This document shows, piece by piece, positions 8,578 through 18,006 of a stretch of DNA of 24,355 nt (its first letter is position 1; every line of letters starts with the position of its first letter). The DNA comes from Stentor coeruleus (lineage: Eukaryota > Ciliophora > Heterotrichea > Heterotrichida > Stentoridae): contig MPUH01001092.1 of NCBI GenBank assembly GCA_001970955.1, positions 1-24,355 on the forward strand, given 5' to 3'. The translations under genes and the position numbers were made by a program. The notes under the pieces are model-generated. The model saw only the letters and a program-made list of their open reading frames with translations, had not been told where the DNA came from and did no database searches.

Positions 8578-11271
8578 ATGGCAAAAGCTCCAAACAAACT
8601 AATCGGCGTATATGTAATATCAAAACAGCAAATAGGTGAATGTATAGGCAAGGGGGCAAGTGGAAAAGTCTACAAAGGTCTAAACACCGAGAATGCGAAA
8701 ATTGTGGCAATCAAACAAGTGAGCATTTCAAATATAAGCGACGAACAGCTAAGCTCAATACACATGGAAATTCATCTCCTTAAAAAACTCAGCCATGAAA
8801 ACATAGTCCGCTACATAGACGCGATTTCAACAGAAAAACATCTAAACATCGTCCTTGAGTATGTAGAAACAGGATCTTTAGCAGCGATAAACAAGAAGTT
8901 TGGCCCATTTCATGAAACCTTAGTCTCAATTTACATAAAGCAAGTTCTCACAGGATTAGCATATTTACACTCTCAAGGTATAGTTCATCGAGATATTAAA
9001 GGGGCAAACATTCTTACAACAAAAGAAGGCATAGTCAAACTTACTGATTTTGGTGTTGCTACAAAGCTCAGCGAAACAACAAAAAGCATGAGTGTTGTAG
9101 GAACCCCATATTGGATGGCACCAGAAATCGCATATCCAACAGGTCCAACAACTTTTGCTTGTGATATATGGAGTCTAGGTTGTACTGTATTAGAATTATT
9201 AACTGGAGCTCCACCACATTATGATTTAGAACCAATGCAGGCTTTATATAGAATAGTTCAAGATCCATCTCCACCTTTACCTTCTTCAATATCTTTTGAA
9301 CTTAGAGATTTTTTGATAAAATGCTTTCAAAAAGAACCGCTAATACGAGTTGATGCTTCAACTTTACTTAAACATCCTTGGATAACTCAGAAAACAGCTC
9401 CAATTGTTGAGTTAAACATGCCTGAAGAAGTGAGTAATACAATAAGAAATCATATTGAAAGTATTGTTGAAGTTGAAGAAAAACAGGAAATTGATGAAGA
9501 CCCAGAAAGCTGTAGAAGCTCAAGTCCTTTAGGACATAGAAGGACTAGGGCTAAAGGGAGTTTTCGTGTACAAGAGCCCCAGGTAGAAGAAAAAGCTTCA
9601 AAAACAGCAAGGACGATAAGTAAATCGACTAGGATTGAAAGTGATGATTTTAATTCAGTGAATTCTTGTATGCAAAGGCTTAGAGAAAACAGATGTTTAA
9701 GTGTTGTTTCTGAAAAATTGAGTTTTATTGAAGGACATTCTATTATTAATGAACTTGTTCCTGGGAATAGTAGTCTTATATCAACTATACTTCAGCTTTT
9801 GGATATTTTAAAACTAAACCCTGGACAAAAAATTGATAATATTATTGGATTGATGAAAGATATTTTTGAAGAAGTTGAGGATTTTGATATACTTAAACAT
9901 TCACTTATATTAATAAGCCAACTTTGTGAAAATGATGAGGAGTATAAAATACAAATGAGTGTTCTTGGGTTATTACCTTTGACTTTGAAGTTTGTTGGTG
10001 AAGAGTATTTACATGAATTAAGATGTGAAGCTGGTTATTTAGTTGGGGTTTTATGCAACTCATCATGGTTTATTAGAAAACTTTTCCTTTCTGGTGGAGG
10101 TCTTGAGTGTATACCTAAGCTTATTGATCGTGATTATGAGAGTAATAAAAACCTTGTATTACTTGGAATCGATTGTATGCTTATGCTTATAGAAATCAAC
10201 TATGAAGATTTTATTAGAGTATGGGCTGGGTATAATGTTATAGAAAGGTTGCTGATTAGTATTGATAATATTTTCCAAGCAGGTGAAAGTGAAGTTTATC
10301 TAGACAAGCTCTGTGACCTTCTAATAAAATTTGCAAGGGTAAGGATCATTCAGGGTCCAAGGTATGTCCAAGAGAAATTTTGTGATTCCGAAAACCTTCG
10401 CATTCTATCAAACTACTTAAACTTCGTCCCTCCTGTCGTCAAGTTAAAACTCGTCAAAATCATAAAATGTTTATCATCAGAAAACCTAGTCCAAAACGTA
10501 ACCAAAACATAGAAACTAGAAAACTCAGGTATTGTTGTAGACCTAGTCAATGTTTTATCAACAACTCATCTTGAGCTTCAATATGAAATTGTTTATTCCT
10601 GTCTAAGATCTTTATCATATTTACTAAAACTTAGTGCATCAAGACAAGAACAATTAGTTTTAGCTGGTGGGGTACCTTTTCTTAAAGAAGCTTTACAATG
10701 TGGTAAATCATGTGAAGAACTATCTATTGATTTATTACAAAGTATACCTACAGCTAGCAATTATTGTAGTAAAATAATGCACAGTTATGAAATTATGACT
10801 TTACTTATAAGTTACTTGCCGAATTATCCAAGGATTCTTGATGGGATTACTAAATGGATTGGGTCAGATAGCAAAAGATGTACTACTGAAATGGTAAAAC
10901 AAGAAAACCTTAATGCACTTATTGAACTTTTTGCTTCAGCACATAATTTTGATCATGTTTTGCAGTGTTTTATTAGGATATTAACATCTTCTGAACTTAT
11001 TGCTGTGGAGATTTCAAAGTCACATGATTTTCTTGAAAGACTTGCTAGGGAAGTTTCTCAAAACTCTCAGCCACAACTTGTTAAGAATTGTCTTGATTTA
11101 TTGTTGCATATATCTTCAAAACACCCAAAACCTAGAGAATTGTTGGATAAGTATTCAATGTATCCGGTTATTGTGAATATATTACATCAGAGTCATGATA
11201 AAGATAGAGTTGTAGTTGAAGAAATCGCTACGATGTTGTTGGAAGTGTATTCGAATAAAACTTGTAACTAA
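8578..11271 (+). CDS. STE11-class protein kinase with armadillo-like repeats, MAP3K-epsilon/Cdc7-like
   Basis: Serine/threonine kinase. Exons are 8578-8613, 8629-10338, 10354-10497 and 10513-11271 if all three 15-nt introns are real, giving 882 aa (887 aa if the weaker intron at 10339 is retained). Kinase motifs are intact: GKGASGKV glycine loop, VAIK, HRDIKGANIL, DFG and GTPYWMAPE. HRDIKGANILTTKEG and the region around YDLEPMQALYRIVQD match plant MAP3K-epsilon and fungal Cdc7/SepH kinases, which act in cytokinesis and cell-growth control. The C-terminal half (from about 380) consists of leucine-rich helical repeats of armadillo type, as in MAP3K-epsilon. Removing the first intron gives GVYQIGECIGKGASG, a standard kinase N-lobe start. 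The TAG at 10510-10512 would end the protein at 644 codons, but the same frame continues with repeats to TAA at 11271. It converges with the DHHC gene. Confidence 0.88.
8614..8628 (+). other. Probable 15-nt intron without an in-frame stop, kinase gene
   Basis: GTAATATCAAAACAG has GTA at the start, A at position 10 and CAG at the end. It is phase 0 and has no in-frame stop, so it would be read as five extra residues (VISKQ) just before the glycine loop. Without them the reading is GVYQIGECIGKGASG, which fits kinase N-lobes better. Confidence 0.7.
10339..10353 (+). other. Candidate 15-nt intron without an in-frame stop, kinase gene
   Basis: GTAAGGATCATTCAG has GTAA, A at position 10 and CAG. 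It is phase 0, adding VRIIQ if retained. Spliced, the reading becomes KFARGPRYVQEKF, a more regular helical repeat. The support is motif plus a weak fit to the family. Confidence 0.5.
10498..10512 (+). other. 15-nt intron, kinase gene
   Basis: GTAACCAAAACATAG has GTAA, A at position 10 and a TAG 3' end. It is phase 0, so the splice-site TAG is an in-frame stop if the intron is retained. Removal joins SSENLVQN to KLENSGIVVDLV, which continues the armadillo-like repeats. Confidence 0.92.
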
Positions 11272-11506
11272 AATTTTATTTAATTGAGGAATTGGGTGTT
11301 GGATGATATAGTTAGAGTTTGTTTTTTTGTGATTTTTTTTTAATAAGAAGATGGTATTAGGATTAGTTAAAGAAAATTAAGTTAAATATCCATGTTAAGA
11401 ATAAGTTTTTTGCTAAAATACTTATAAAAATCTCAACTTTTTCTATCAAATAAACTTCTTATTGCATAACCATATATATCCAAGTCACTGACCAACAGCA
11501 AGTTTT

Positions 11507-12598
11507 TTAAAAACCAGGCTGATCTTTCTCCCAATCAGTAATACTCGGGTTGAATCTACAATAATACAAAAAATTCTGGACAATTCCTTTCGAAAACGGT
11601 GAACTCTTATGCCCTTCAAGATACCCAATCTTATCCCACCTCAAATTCTCCCATGTCGTAATATTCCTACAAGCCAAATTCAAATGATAAACCCACAATA
11701 TTGTAACCAACAACCCTAACAAAAATGCAACAGTTCCAATAATAACAAATTTTATATTCTCTCTAACCCATTTATCCCAATCATCAGTTTCATCTCCAAC
11801 ACCTTCACTACAAATCGCTAATCCTGTCCAGCATTCAAGGGCTTGAAAAAATACATACCAGAAAAAAAACAAACGATTTTTCTCACCAATACACGTCCCT
11901 AAAAAAGGACAATGATGATCAAACATCGCTACACATTTACCACAATCCTTACAATGTCTAGCTCTCATAGGGGTATTTATATGACATTCTATACAATATT
12001 GAGTATAACTTTCTGATCTTTTTAAATCATTATCTCTATTAGAAAGTTCTAATTCTTCTTGTGAATATATAACAGGGGAAATAGGTTCTGGTTTATAAGG
12101 TATTGGTTTTGATATAATAATTTTACTTGTTGTACTTTCATGTATATTTAAATTTGGAATACTTCCTTCAGACATTTGATAAAACTGTTGGCTAAATGAT
12201 TCTTCTGAACATTCACTTATATTACCTCTTTCGTTGTATATATGATCACATGAATGTCTTGGGATATTATGTTGTAATGATGTGATATTTGAACTTGGGT
12301 CAATATGTTTTACTGCTGAGGCTAAAGTTGCTTTGCTTGCTAAAGATGAGGATTGTTTATGATGAGAAGGTTTGTCTTCTACTTTTGCTGAACTTAGGAC
12401 TAAGTAACCTGGATCACGAAGAGATGCCCAGAAGTAAAATAGAAAGGAAGAAAAAGTTGTGATCCTATGTAGAGTGTACCAAAATATCCAGAAGAGACTT
12501 GTTGATGGAGAGCGAAAACCTTCGATTACGGAAAGACTTATCGCTAAGAGGATCAGATGAAGGCTTGTTACTATAACCTTTGCTTTGAAACATTTCAT
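11507..12598 (-). CDS. DHHC-type protein S-acyltransferase
   Basis: 363 aa as an uninterrupted frame, or 358 aa if the candidate intron at 12465-12479 is spliced. It transfers palmitoyl groups to protein cysteines. Two membrane segments come first (about 7-25 and 35-60), then the DPG motif (62-64), a long polar Ser-rich insertion (about 70-198), and the cysteine-rich domain CIEC...RARHCKDCGKC leading to the catalytic DHHC at 227-230. Two more membrane segments (about 243-262 and 282-305) and a TTxE-type motif (TTWE, 314-317) complete the family layout. The order and 4-TM topology are typical; the loop of about 130 residues between TM2 and the DHHC domain is long. The stop is TAA. It converges with the kinase gene, with 235 nt between stops. 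A possible substrate type (MGNCC protein) is encoded at 1123. Confidence 0.93.
   Translation of the reverse strand: MKCFKAKVIVTSLHLILLAISLSVIEGFRSPSTSLFWIFWYTLHRITTFSSFLFYFWASLRDPGYLVLSSAKVEDKPSHHKQSSSLASKATLASAVKHIDPSSNITSLQHNIPRHSCDHIYNERGNISECSEESFSQQFYQMSEGSIPNLNIHESTTSKIIISKPIPYKPEPISPVIYSQEELELSNRDNDLKRSESYTQYCIECHINTPMRARHCKDCGKCVAMFDHHCPFLGTCIGEKNRLFFFWYVFFQALECWTGLAICSEGVGDETDDWDKWVRENIKFVIIGTVAFLLGLLVTILWVYHLNLACRNITTWENLRWDKIGYLEGHKSSPFSKGIVQNFLYYCRFNPSITDWEKDQPGF
12465..12479 (-). other. Candidate 15-nt intron, DHHC gene
   Basis: The sense strand reads GTACACTCTACATAG, with A at position 10 and a TAG end. It is phase 2, so no stop is created. Retained, it inserts YTLHR in the middle of the second membrane segment; spliced, SLFWIFW runs into ITTFSSFLFYFWASL as one hydrophobic span. 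The GTAC start is less typical than GTAA/GTAT, and a similar GTAC 15-mer in ARMC9 was rejected. Confidence 0.45.
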
Positions 12599-13132
12599 AG
12601 TTTATATTATATAGATTAAAAAGATATGAATTTAGATGATTTATGAGGATTGGCTTATTGCTGAGAATGAATTTTGGGTTTTTTCGATTTTTGATTGGGC
12701 TTATAGTTTAGAATTTTGAGAGAGTATTCATGATGCTTTTTTTTGAGATGAGAATTGTTATTAGGTTGATTCATTGAGTTTTATTGTTTAGTAATGAAAT
12801 TATTTTATTTAGAGCTTTGATGATTTGGTAGAGGTTGCAGGTTTTTTATTTGATTTCTAAGTATTGAGAGTCTATTGGATTTTAGCCATGGGATTGAAAG
12901 AAGATTTTTTAATTAAGTTTTATTTTGTATTGGGATGTGTTGGGTGCTATAAAATTAAGATTTGTATTGGTTAAAGATGTTAAGGTGTATTGAAATAAGG
13001 ATTTTGCGATGAAATTTAGAGTTTTTAAGGCTTTTTTTAAGAGTTTTATATGCATGATGAGTATGGGAGTTAGAATTTTATAAATAAATATAGGGATTTT
13101 TAGTTTTAAATGATTAATTGTTGGTCTATTTC

Positions 13133-13381
13133 TTAAAGTAGTTTTTTACGAGGTTGTTTGTTTCTAAAATTTCGGTAAAGGTATGCATTCATCATCTTGG
13201 AACTAAAGAAAAGGAACAACAAAGACCCCCAAGCCAAGTAAAAAATCAAATAATTAGCGACACGAGTGGCCCAAAATACCAAATTATCCTAAAGAAAGAG
13301 ATTATAGGATAAACGAGCCTCAATTAAACACGATTTAAACCATGCTACAATAATACCAACTAACCCTCCACCATACCAGCT
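13133..13381 (-). pseudogene. Relic of an unidentified membrane protein gene
   Basis: One frame on the minus strand reads like coding sequence: WYGGGLVGIIVAWFKS, then an in-frame TAG (13291-13289), then DNLVFWATRVANY, a hydrophobic span, and a basic end NFRNKQPRKKLL before TAA. It uses Trp, Gly, Arg and G/C-bearing codons unlike the surrounding spacer. No GTA lies 15 or 16 nt before the end of the TAG, so it is not one of the tiny introns. A TAA bounds it upstream and no good start exists. It looks like the end of a decayed gene for a membrane protein; the family is not recognised. Confidence 0.4.
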
Positions 13382-13837
13382 TTACAAATATTAGATCAGC
13401 AATAAGTATTTTTACTTTCTAAAGCTTGTTTACTCAATAAGTTTAATGTAATTTATATACAAAATACAACATCATTCACATAAAAAATTTGTTTTTACTA
13501 TAAAACTCCAGTTATTGAAACCGATACTCAAATATAAAATCTAAGTTATAAACACAGCATTCTACTTGTAATAAATATAAACCCAATTCTACTTAATATC
13601 TTTTTCCAATCAAACCTCTTCAACAATTTTTTATATACTTAAAAACTTTCATTTGTTAATAAAATATACATATTTTCAATACAATTTTTCCTAAGTTCCA
13701 TAAAGAACTATATGTTTTATTTAGTACCTTCAAGATTACAGTGTCTCTTACATAAACTGCTTTATTATATAATTAAAAATTCTGAATAAAAAAATATTTC
13801 CTTATATTTCATAAGAACTTAAATTTTTCATTACGAT

Positions 13838-13863
13838 TATAAATTTGTCTTATAAATTTGTCT
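13838..13863. repeat. 13-nt tandem repeat, two copies
   Basis: TATAAATTTGTCT occurs twice head to tail (13838-13850 and 13851-13863), followed by a partial third copy beginning TATAAT. It is a short slippage-type repeat in gene-free DNA. Confidence 0.8.
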
Positions 13864-14503
13864 TATAATTTTTCCATACATGTTTTATTACATTTAAAAG
13901 TTTTTTGAATTTAGGTTTTTAGTTTGATTATTTTACATGAAATTACAGTTGTCAAAGTATATTAAAAGATTAAGTATTGAACATGTTTCTTTTTATAAAA
14001 TTTCTTTTGAAAAATATTTTTGTTTAAGTTTAGGGTTCGGCTTTTTGGTTTTATTGTGTTTATATAAGTATATAATAAGTATTTAAGCTTAAATATATTT
14101 AATTATTTGCTTTGCTTAAAGTGTTGTGTTAATATAATCATCATCAGTTGTTATAACTAAATATATATTCAATTGATAAAAAAAATATTATGCAGGAAGT
14201 TTTAATCAAATTATATTTTATTTTGAAGATTTTATTAGAATCTTATGCAAAGCTTGTGCTGTTACTGTATTTAGTTAGAAACTAATACTTGTTTAATCAA
14301 AATCCGCCATTTTATTATTAGAAAATCACTTAGTATATTATTCATAACATGTATTTATTACTATTAGAGAGTTTAATAAATCAACTATTGAGAAGTTTAC
14401 ATCTTCTTAAAGAAAATAATAATGCTTTTGTTGACATTATGAAATTCTCAATTATATAAGTTAAGAAATTTAATCAAGAAATTCATAATTTCTAAATACA
14501 AGC

Positions 14504-14974
14504 CTAAATTATTGGCAGAAAGTAAGGCTGGCTTTTTCCAATCGGAGGTAGCGAGATTTCTTGCATATTGATTGGTATAGACTCCAAACTATTATTCTCT
14601 TCAGATAATATAAGCTAAATAATTTTTACTTTAATTTTCCCAACATTTGATCTATTGACTATATTTTTAATCGCAGTATGTATCCTTTTATGTGCAGAAT
14701 GCTGACTTCCATGACGAAATCTTAAACCGCATCCAATTTCTTTGCATACATAAGGATTCACATTTTTATGAATAAACTCATGCTCTTTTAGGTTTTGCTT
14801 AGATGATAAAACCTTTGAGCAATGAACACACTGAAATTTTTTATTTTCTGTATGAAAAGCTTCTTCATGTCTCTTAAGATTGCATTGATTTTTATATTGC
14901 TTTAAGCACCCTGGAAATTGACACATGTAAGTATCCATTTTATAACCACCATAATTTTTACTCTCCGATTTCAT
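14504..14974 (-). CDS. Small three-finger C2H2 zinc-finger protein
   Basis: Exons 14974-14630 and 14614-14504 give 151 aa. Three consecutive C2H2 fingers occupy about residues 17-100: C-x4-C...H-x4-H (CQFPGC...HEEAFH), C-x2-C...H-x3-H (CVHC...HEFIH) and C-x4-C...H-x3-H (CKEIGC...HKRIH). Linkers are near the TGEKP type only loosely. Such fingers usually bind DNA, so this may be a small transcription factor (inference); no other domain is present. The 15-nt intron ends in an in-frame TAG that would cut the protein at 119 residues. After splicing a 36-residue tail follows (LILSEENN...PYFLPII) and ends at TAG 14506-14504. No neighbour lies within 500 bp on either side except the long spacers. Confidence 0.83.
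14615..14629 (-). other. 15-nt intron, C2H2 gene
   Basis: The sense strand reads GTAAAAATTATTTAG: GTAA, A at position 10 and a TAG end, in phase 0. Without splicing the frame stops at this TAG. With splicing it continues for 36 codons of non-AT-biased, coding-like sequence, with Pro, Glu, Gln and Ser. Confidence 0.85.
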
Positions 14975-15805
14975 TAAATATTATACCAAACTACATAAAA
15001 GAAAAGGCATTATTAAGAGTTGCTATAACGAACAAAATTTTTTATTTTTAAACACCCACTTTTTTGTTTAATGTGCTTTTTGATTAAAAGGCAATTAAGA
15101 TGATTTAAAAATATTATGCCTCACACTAAAACTGATAAAAGTTAAAACTAATCAAAAAGACCCACAGAACTAGATTTTATAACCAGAAATTTGATTTGAC
15201 TAAGTTTTAAAATGCTGAACCTTGTAGTAATTTTTCTGTGTATTTTCTGGCAAGAGGTTATACCATTTATCGTCGTTGTAATAATTTATTATAAACCTTT
15301 TAATATGCATACATATAAATCTAAGCTTATTAGTATAGCTGTGCACATAAGTTTATGGATTATTTATATAAAGCCTTGTTATCAACACTATTTTTTTTTT
15401 AAAACTTCCAAAATAAAGAAAATCCTCATTATGAACCAAGCGGATCTAAAGCAAAAAAATCTACCCTGGCATTCCACAATTAGTTATTCCATTAATTATT
15501 ATATTTAATACATAAAAGACCCAAAAAACTCCCATTTATTTCTAAAACCAGGTTATAGGAAAACTTCTAAAAGACCCAAAGGGGAATATTTTATATCAGA
15601 AATCTAAACTTCTATCAAATAATTATATCTGACATCATAAAAACAACGCTTTTCACTTGTGAAATCATAATTTGCAACAAATAGTGAATAAGAACAAAAA
15701 TTGATTAAAAATATCTTATCCGAAAGATCATAACCAAAACTGCCCCCTTTATATATACATAATAAAAAAACTTTAAATAATTTTTCTATCATAAATCTAA
15801 CTAAT
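14975..15805. other. Spacer between C2H2 gene and DRC9-like gene
   Basis: No supported gene. A 98-codon + frame at 15212-15508 is rich in Ile, Tyr, Phe and Lys, matches nothing I know and was not accepted. A - frame below the DRC9-like stop (about 15792-15604) is discussed among rejected items. Confidence 0.45.
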
Positions 15806-16966
15806 TTACTTAGCCTTTTTTCTACCCTTTTTCTTAGTCTTTTTGAGCTTCTCATAATCCTGTCGAGATTTCAACCCTTTCCAATGAGCAGCAATATACG
15901 CACTTGCCAGCTCTTTTTGTTGCTGCAAATTATCATAATTCTTTAGTTTTAATGCTTCTCTCTTATTTTCTTCTTCAATACGAGCTTTTTCCATCCTTAG
16001 TTGCCTTATGTTTTCTTCTAACATCTCTAAGGCTTCTTTATTTTCATTATACCCTTTCATTTCTCTTTCTAATTGTTGAGCATTTTCTATCATTTCTTTA
16101 TCATATTCTTTTATCGTCGTTTCAATTTTATTACTTTGAAGTTTCAGTTTACTTTTTATCCACTCTTCTTCTTGCTTCTTGTTTTCTACTATAAGATTTT
16201 TTAAGTCCACGGCAAGTTTTTCTTTAGTCGCACTATATTCTTTTTCTTTAGCTTCGTATTCTTTTTTCAGTTTATTCATTTTAGTTTCTTTTTTCTTTAG
16301 CATATCACGTATCGCATCATTTGTTTCACGTTCGTTTTTCTCGAGCTCAATATTAAGCTTATGTTTTTCTTTGTTTCTGTTTTCTCTACCTTCTTCTCTT
16401 TGTCTTCTAAGGTTTATAAGTCGTTCATTGTTATCAGCTTCCTCAGCTTTAGACTTTTTGAGTTTCTGTTCAATTTCTTCCAATTCACGTTCTCTGCTTA
16501 ATTCCTCTTCGACTGGGGTGATAAGTTTAGTCAAATAAAGTTTCCTTAAATCCTTTGAAACATCAACAAAAGCAGAAACCCCAGGGCTGTCGTTGTTAAT
16601 AGACTGACTTAGAAACCTAAAAGAATCTTTATCTGTTGTTAGCCATCTAGTCAAATCAACTGTATTTTTTTCTAACAAATCAGCAACTTCATAATCTTTA
16701 TCACTAACATTATCAGGCTTCTCTTCAAGGTCTATAACATGCCCATCAGTATTTGGGTTGAAATTATTGAATTCTCTTAACAAAGACAAATGCACCATAA
16801 GGCATTTTACAAGTCCCGGGTCAAGGATTGCTGAAAAGTCTTCTTGCCTTGTCGATATCTCAGTAAGATTCTCTTCAGTAAGCCAGGCTAATACTTCTAA
16901 TCTTTGGTTTAGTTCTTCAAGTAAAGATACTATGCGTTGGCTGTCTACATGGGAAGGTCTTGTCAT
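15806..16966 (-). CDS. Coiled-coil IQ-motif protein, DRC9/IQCG-like
   Basis: 386 aa. The N-terminus (about 1-135) is globular and contains LLEELNQRLEVLAWLTEENL; a long, highly charged coiled coil (about 140-345) is rich in Glu and Lys. The C-terminus has an IQ-like calmodulin-binding segment, AYIAAHWKGLKSRQDYEKL (about 356-374), then a Lys-rich tail. The architecture and length resemble IQCG/DRC9 of the nexin-dynein regulatory complex, which joins neighbouring axonemal doublets and regulates motility; DRC10 has a similar build and is the main alternative. The product is thus probably axonemal (inference). The stop is TAA. The gene is divergent from the phosphatase at 17071, with 104 nt between start codons. 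No intron was found; one GTAG...AAG 15-mer was rejected. Confidence 0.65.
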   Translation of the reverse strand: MTRPSHVDSQRIVSLLEELNQRLEVLAWLTEENLTEISTRQEDFSAILDPGLVKCLMVHLSLLREFNNFNPNTDGHVIDLEEKPDNVSDKDYEVADLLEKNTVDLTRWLTTDKDSFRFLSQSINNDSPGVSAFVDVSKDLRKLYLTKLITPVEEELSRERELEEIEQKLKKSKAEEADNNERLINLRRQREEGRENRNKEKHKLNIELEKNERETNDAIRDMLKKKETKMNKLKKEYEAKEKEYSATKEKLAVDLKNLIVENKKQEEEWIKSKLKLQSNKIETTIKEYDKEMIENAQQLEREMKGYNENKEALEMLEENIRQLRMEKARIEEENKREALKLKNYDNLQQQKELASAYIAAHWKGLKSRQDYEKLKKTKKKGRKKAK

Positions 16967-17070
16967 CGGTTATTCCCTTTTTATTTATATTATTAGAATT
17001 TTTTACTATAAGTTTATATATGATTTTAGATTATATGTATGATAATTATAGATACTTATGATATATAAAT
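16967..17070. promoter_or_regulatory. Short divergent promoter region
   Basis: Only 104 nt separate the start codons of the DRC9-like gene (-) and the phosphatase gene (+), so both promoters and 5' untranslated regions must fit here. The sequence is AT-rich with no obvious shared motif. Confidence 0.5.
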
Positions 17071-17568
17071 ATGATTGGAAGTGGAAGATTAGGTTTTTCT
17101 AGAAGTGTTGATGATGCTTATGTGCATATTCATGAAATTGAACCTGGATTATATCTTGGGGATATGATTGCTGGTAGGAATGAACAATTACTTAGGGAAA
17201 AAGATATAAAATATGTTTTAGGTATACTTGATGATTTTTTTTGTATGCCGAAATATGATGGAATTACGTATTTTAGGATTGAAATGGCTGATTCTTTTCA
17301 GAGTAATATTGAAAACCATTTACCAGCCGTTTTGAGGTTTATTGATCAGGCTAGGAAAGAAGGGTTTAATGTTTTGGTTCATTGTGCTGCGGGGATTTCA
17401 AGAAGTGCGAGTTTTGTTATTGCCTATATTATGGTTAAGAATAATATGAGGTATGAAGATGCGAGAGATTTTGTTAGGAGTAAGAGAGGATGTATTATGC
17501 CTAATTTGGAATTTAGAAGGCAGTTAGTGAATTTAAAAGTACAGGAGTATAGAAAATTTTTAAATTAA
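17071..17568 (+). CDS. Dual-specificity protein phosphatase
   Basis: 165-aa compact DSP domain, similar in size to atypical DUSPs that lack extra domains. The signature HCAAGISRS is at 104-112, with nucleophile Cys105 and Arg111. Asp74 in MADS is the likely general acid. The N-terminal IEPGLYLGD motif (23-31) and the C-terminal NLEFRRQL (145-152) are typical of the family. It removes phosphate from Ser/Thr and Tyr residues; the substrate cannot be told from sequence. It spans the whole domain and no part is missing. The stop is TAA. It is divergent from the DRC9-like gene. Confidence 0.92.
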   Translation: MIGSGRLGFSRSVDDAYVHIHEIEPGLYLGDMIAGRNEQLLREKDIKYVLGILDDFFCMPKYDGITYFRIEMADSFQSNIENHLPAVLRFIDQARKEGFNVLVHCAAGISRSASFVIAYIMVKNNMRYEDARDFVRSKRGCIMPNLEFRRQLVNLKVQEYRKFLN

Positions 17569-18006
17569 TTAGGAAGTATGGATTTGTGAAGATGTGAGGA
17601 TTGGGTTTTGGGTTTTTGGATTTAGAAGAATTTTATGAATTTAGAGGGTTTTTGATTGGAATAAAAGATGAAGTTTGATCTTAGGGTTAAATTGTAAATT
17701 AAAAAAATTAAAGTTATAAAGTACGAAAGATTAATTAAATAATGTATTTTAAGTATGGAATTTGTATAACTAAAGTATATTCTCAAGAAATATATAAACT
17801 AAACAAAAACTTTAAAATTCTAAAAAAAAAATTGCTTCAATGTAACTCTATGACTCTTATAATCTGCTTTTCCCTTAAACTTTGGTTAATAATATTATTA
17901 TTATAAAACTTATCCCACCTATTCTAATTTCTAAAATCATCTTATAAAACCATCATAAATATCTCCTCAATCTCAATATTAAAAAAACAATATCTAATCA
18001 AAATAA
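17569..18006. other. Convergent spacer between phosphatase and WD40 gene
   Basis: No gene. The + strand is G-rich and C-poor from about 17569 to 17700 and C-rich and G-poor from about 17820 to 18006, so each gene's downstream flank is G-rich on its own sense strand. The switch point near 17700-17800 probably separates the two 3' ends. Confidence 0.5.

Larger units (their letters stand above)
12599..14503. other. Long spacer upstream of the DHHC gene
   Basis: From 12599 to about 13130 the + strand is T/G-rich and C-poor, the mirror of an upstream flank for the - strand DHHC gene. A membrane-protein relic sits at 13133-13381 (- strand). From 13382 to 14503 I see no gene, only AT-rich DNA with frequent stops and a short 13-nt tandem repeat at 13838-13863. 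Confidence 0.5.

Noticed and set aside
15212..15508. 98-codon plus frame of hydrophobic residues
   Set aside because: Dominated by Ile, Tyr, Phe and Lys codons as expected from AT-rich DNA; no motif or homologue recognised.
15604..15792. 62-codon minus frame 14 nt below the DRC9-like stop (MIEKLFKVFLLC...)
   Set aside because: No family resemblance, and it lies in the immediate 3' flank. The amino acid mix is slightly coding-like, but that is not enough to call a gene.
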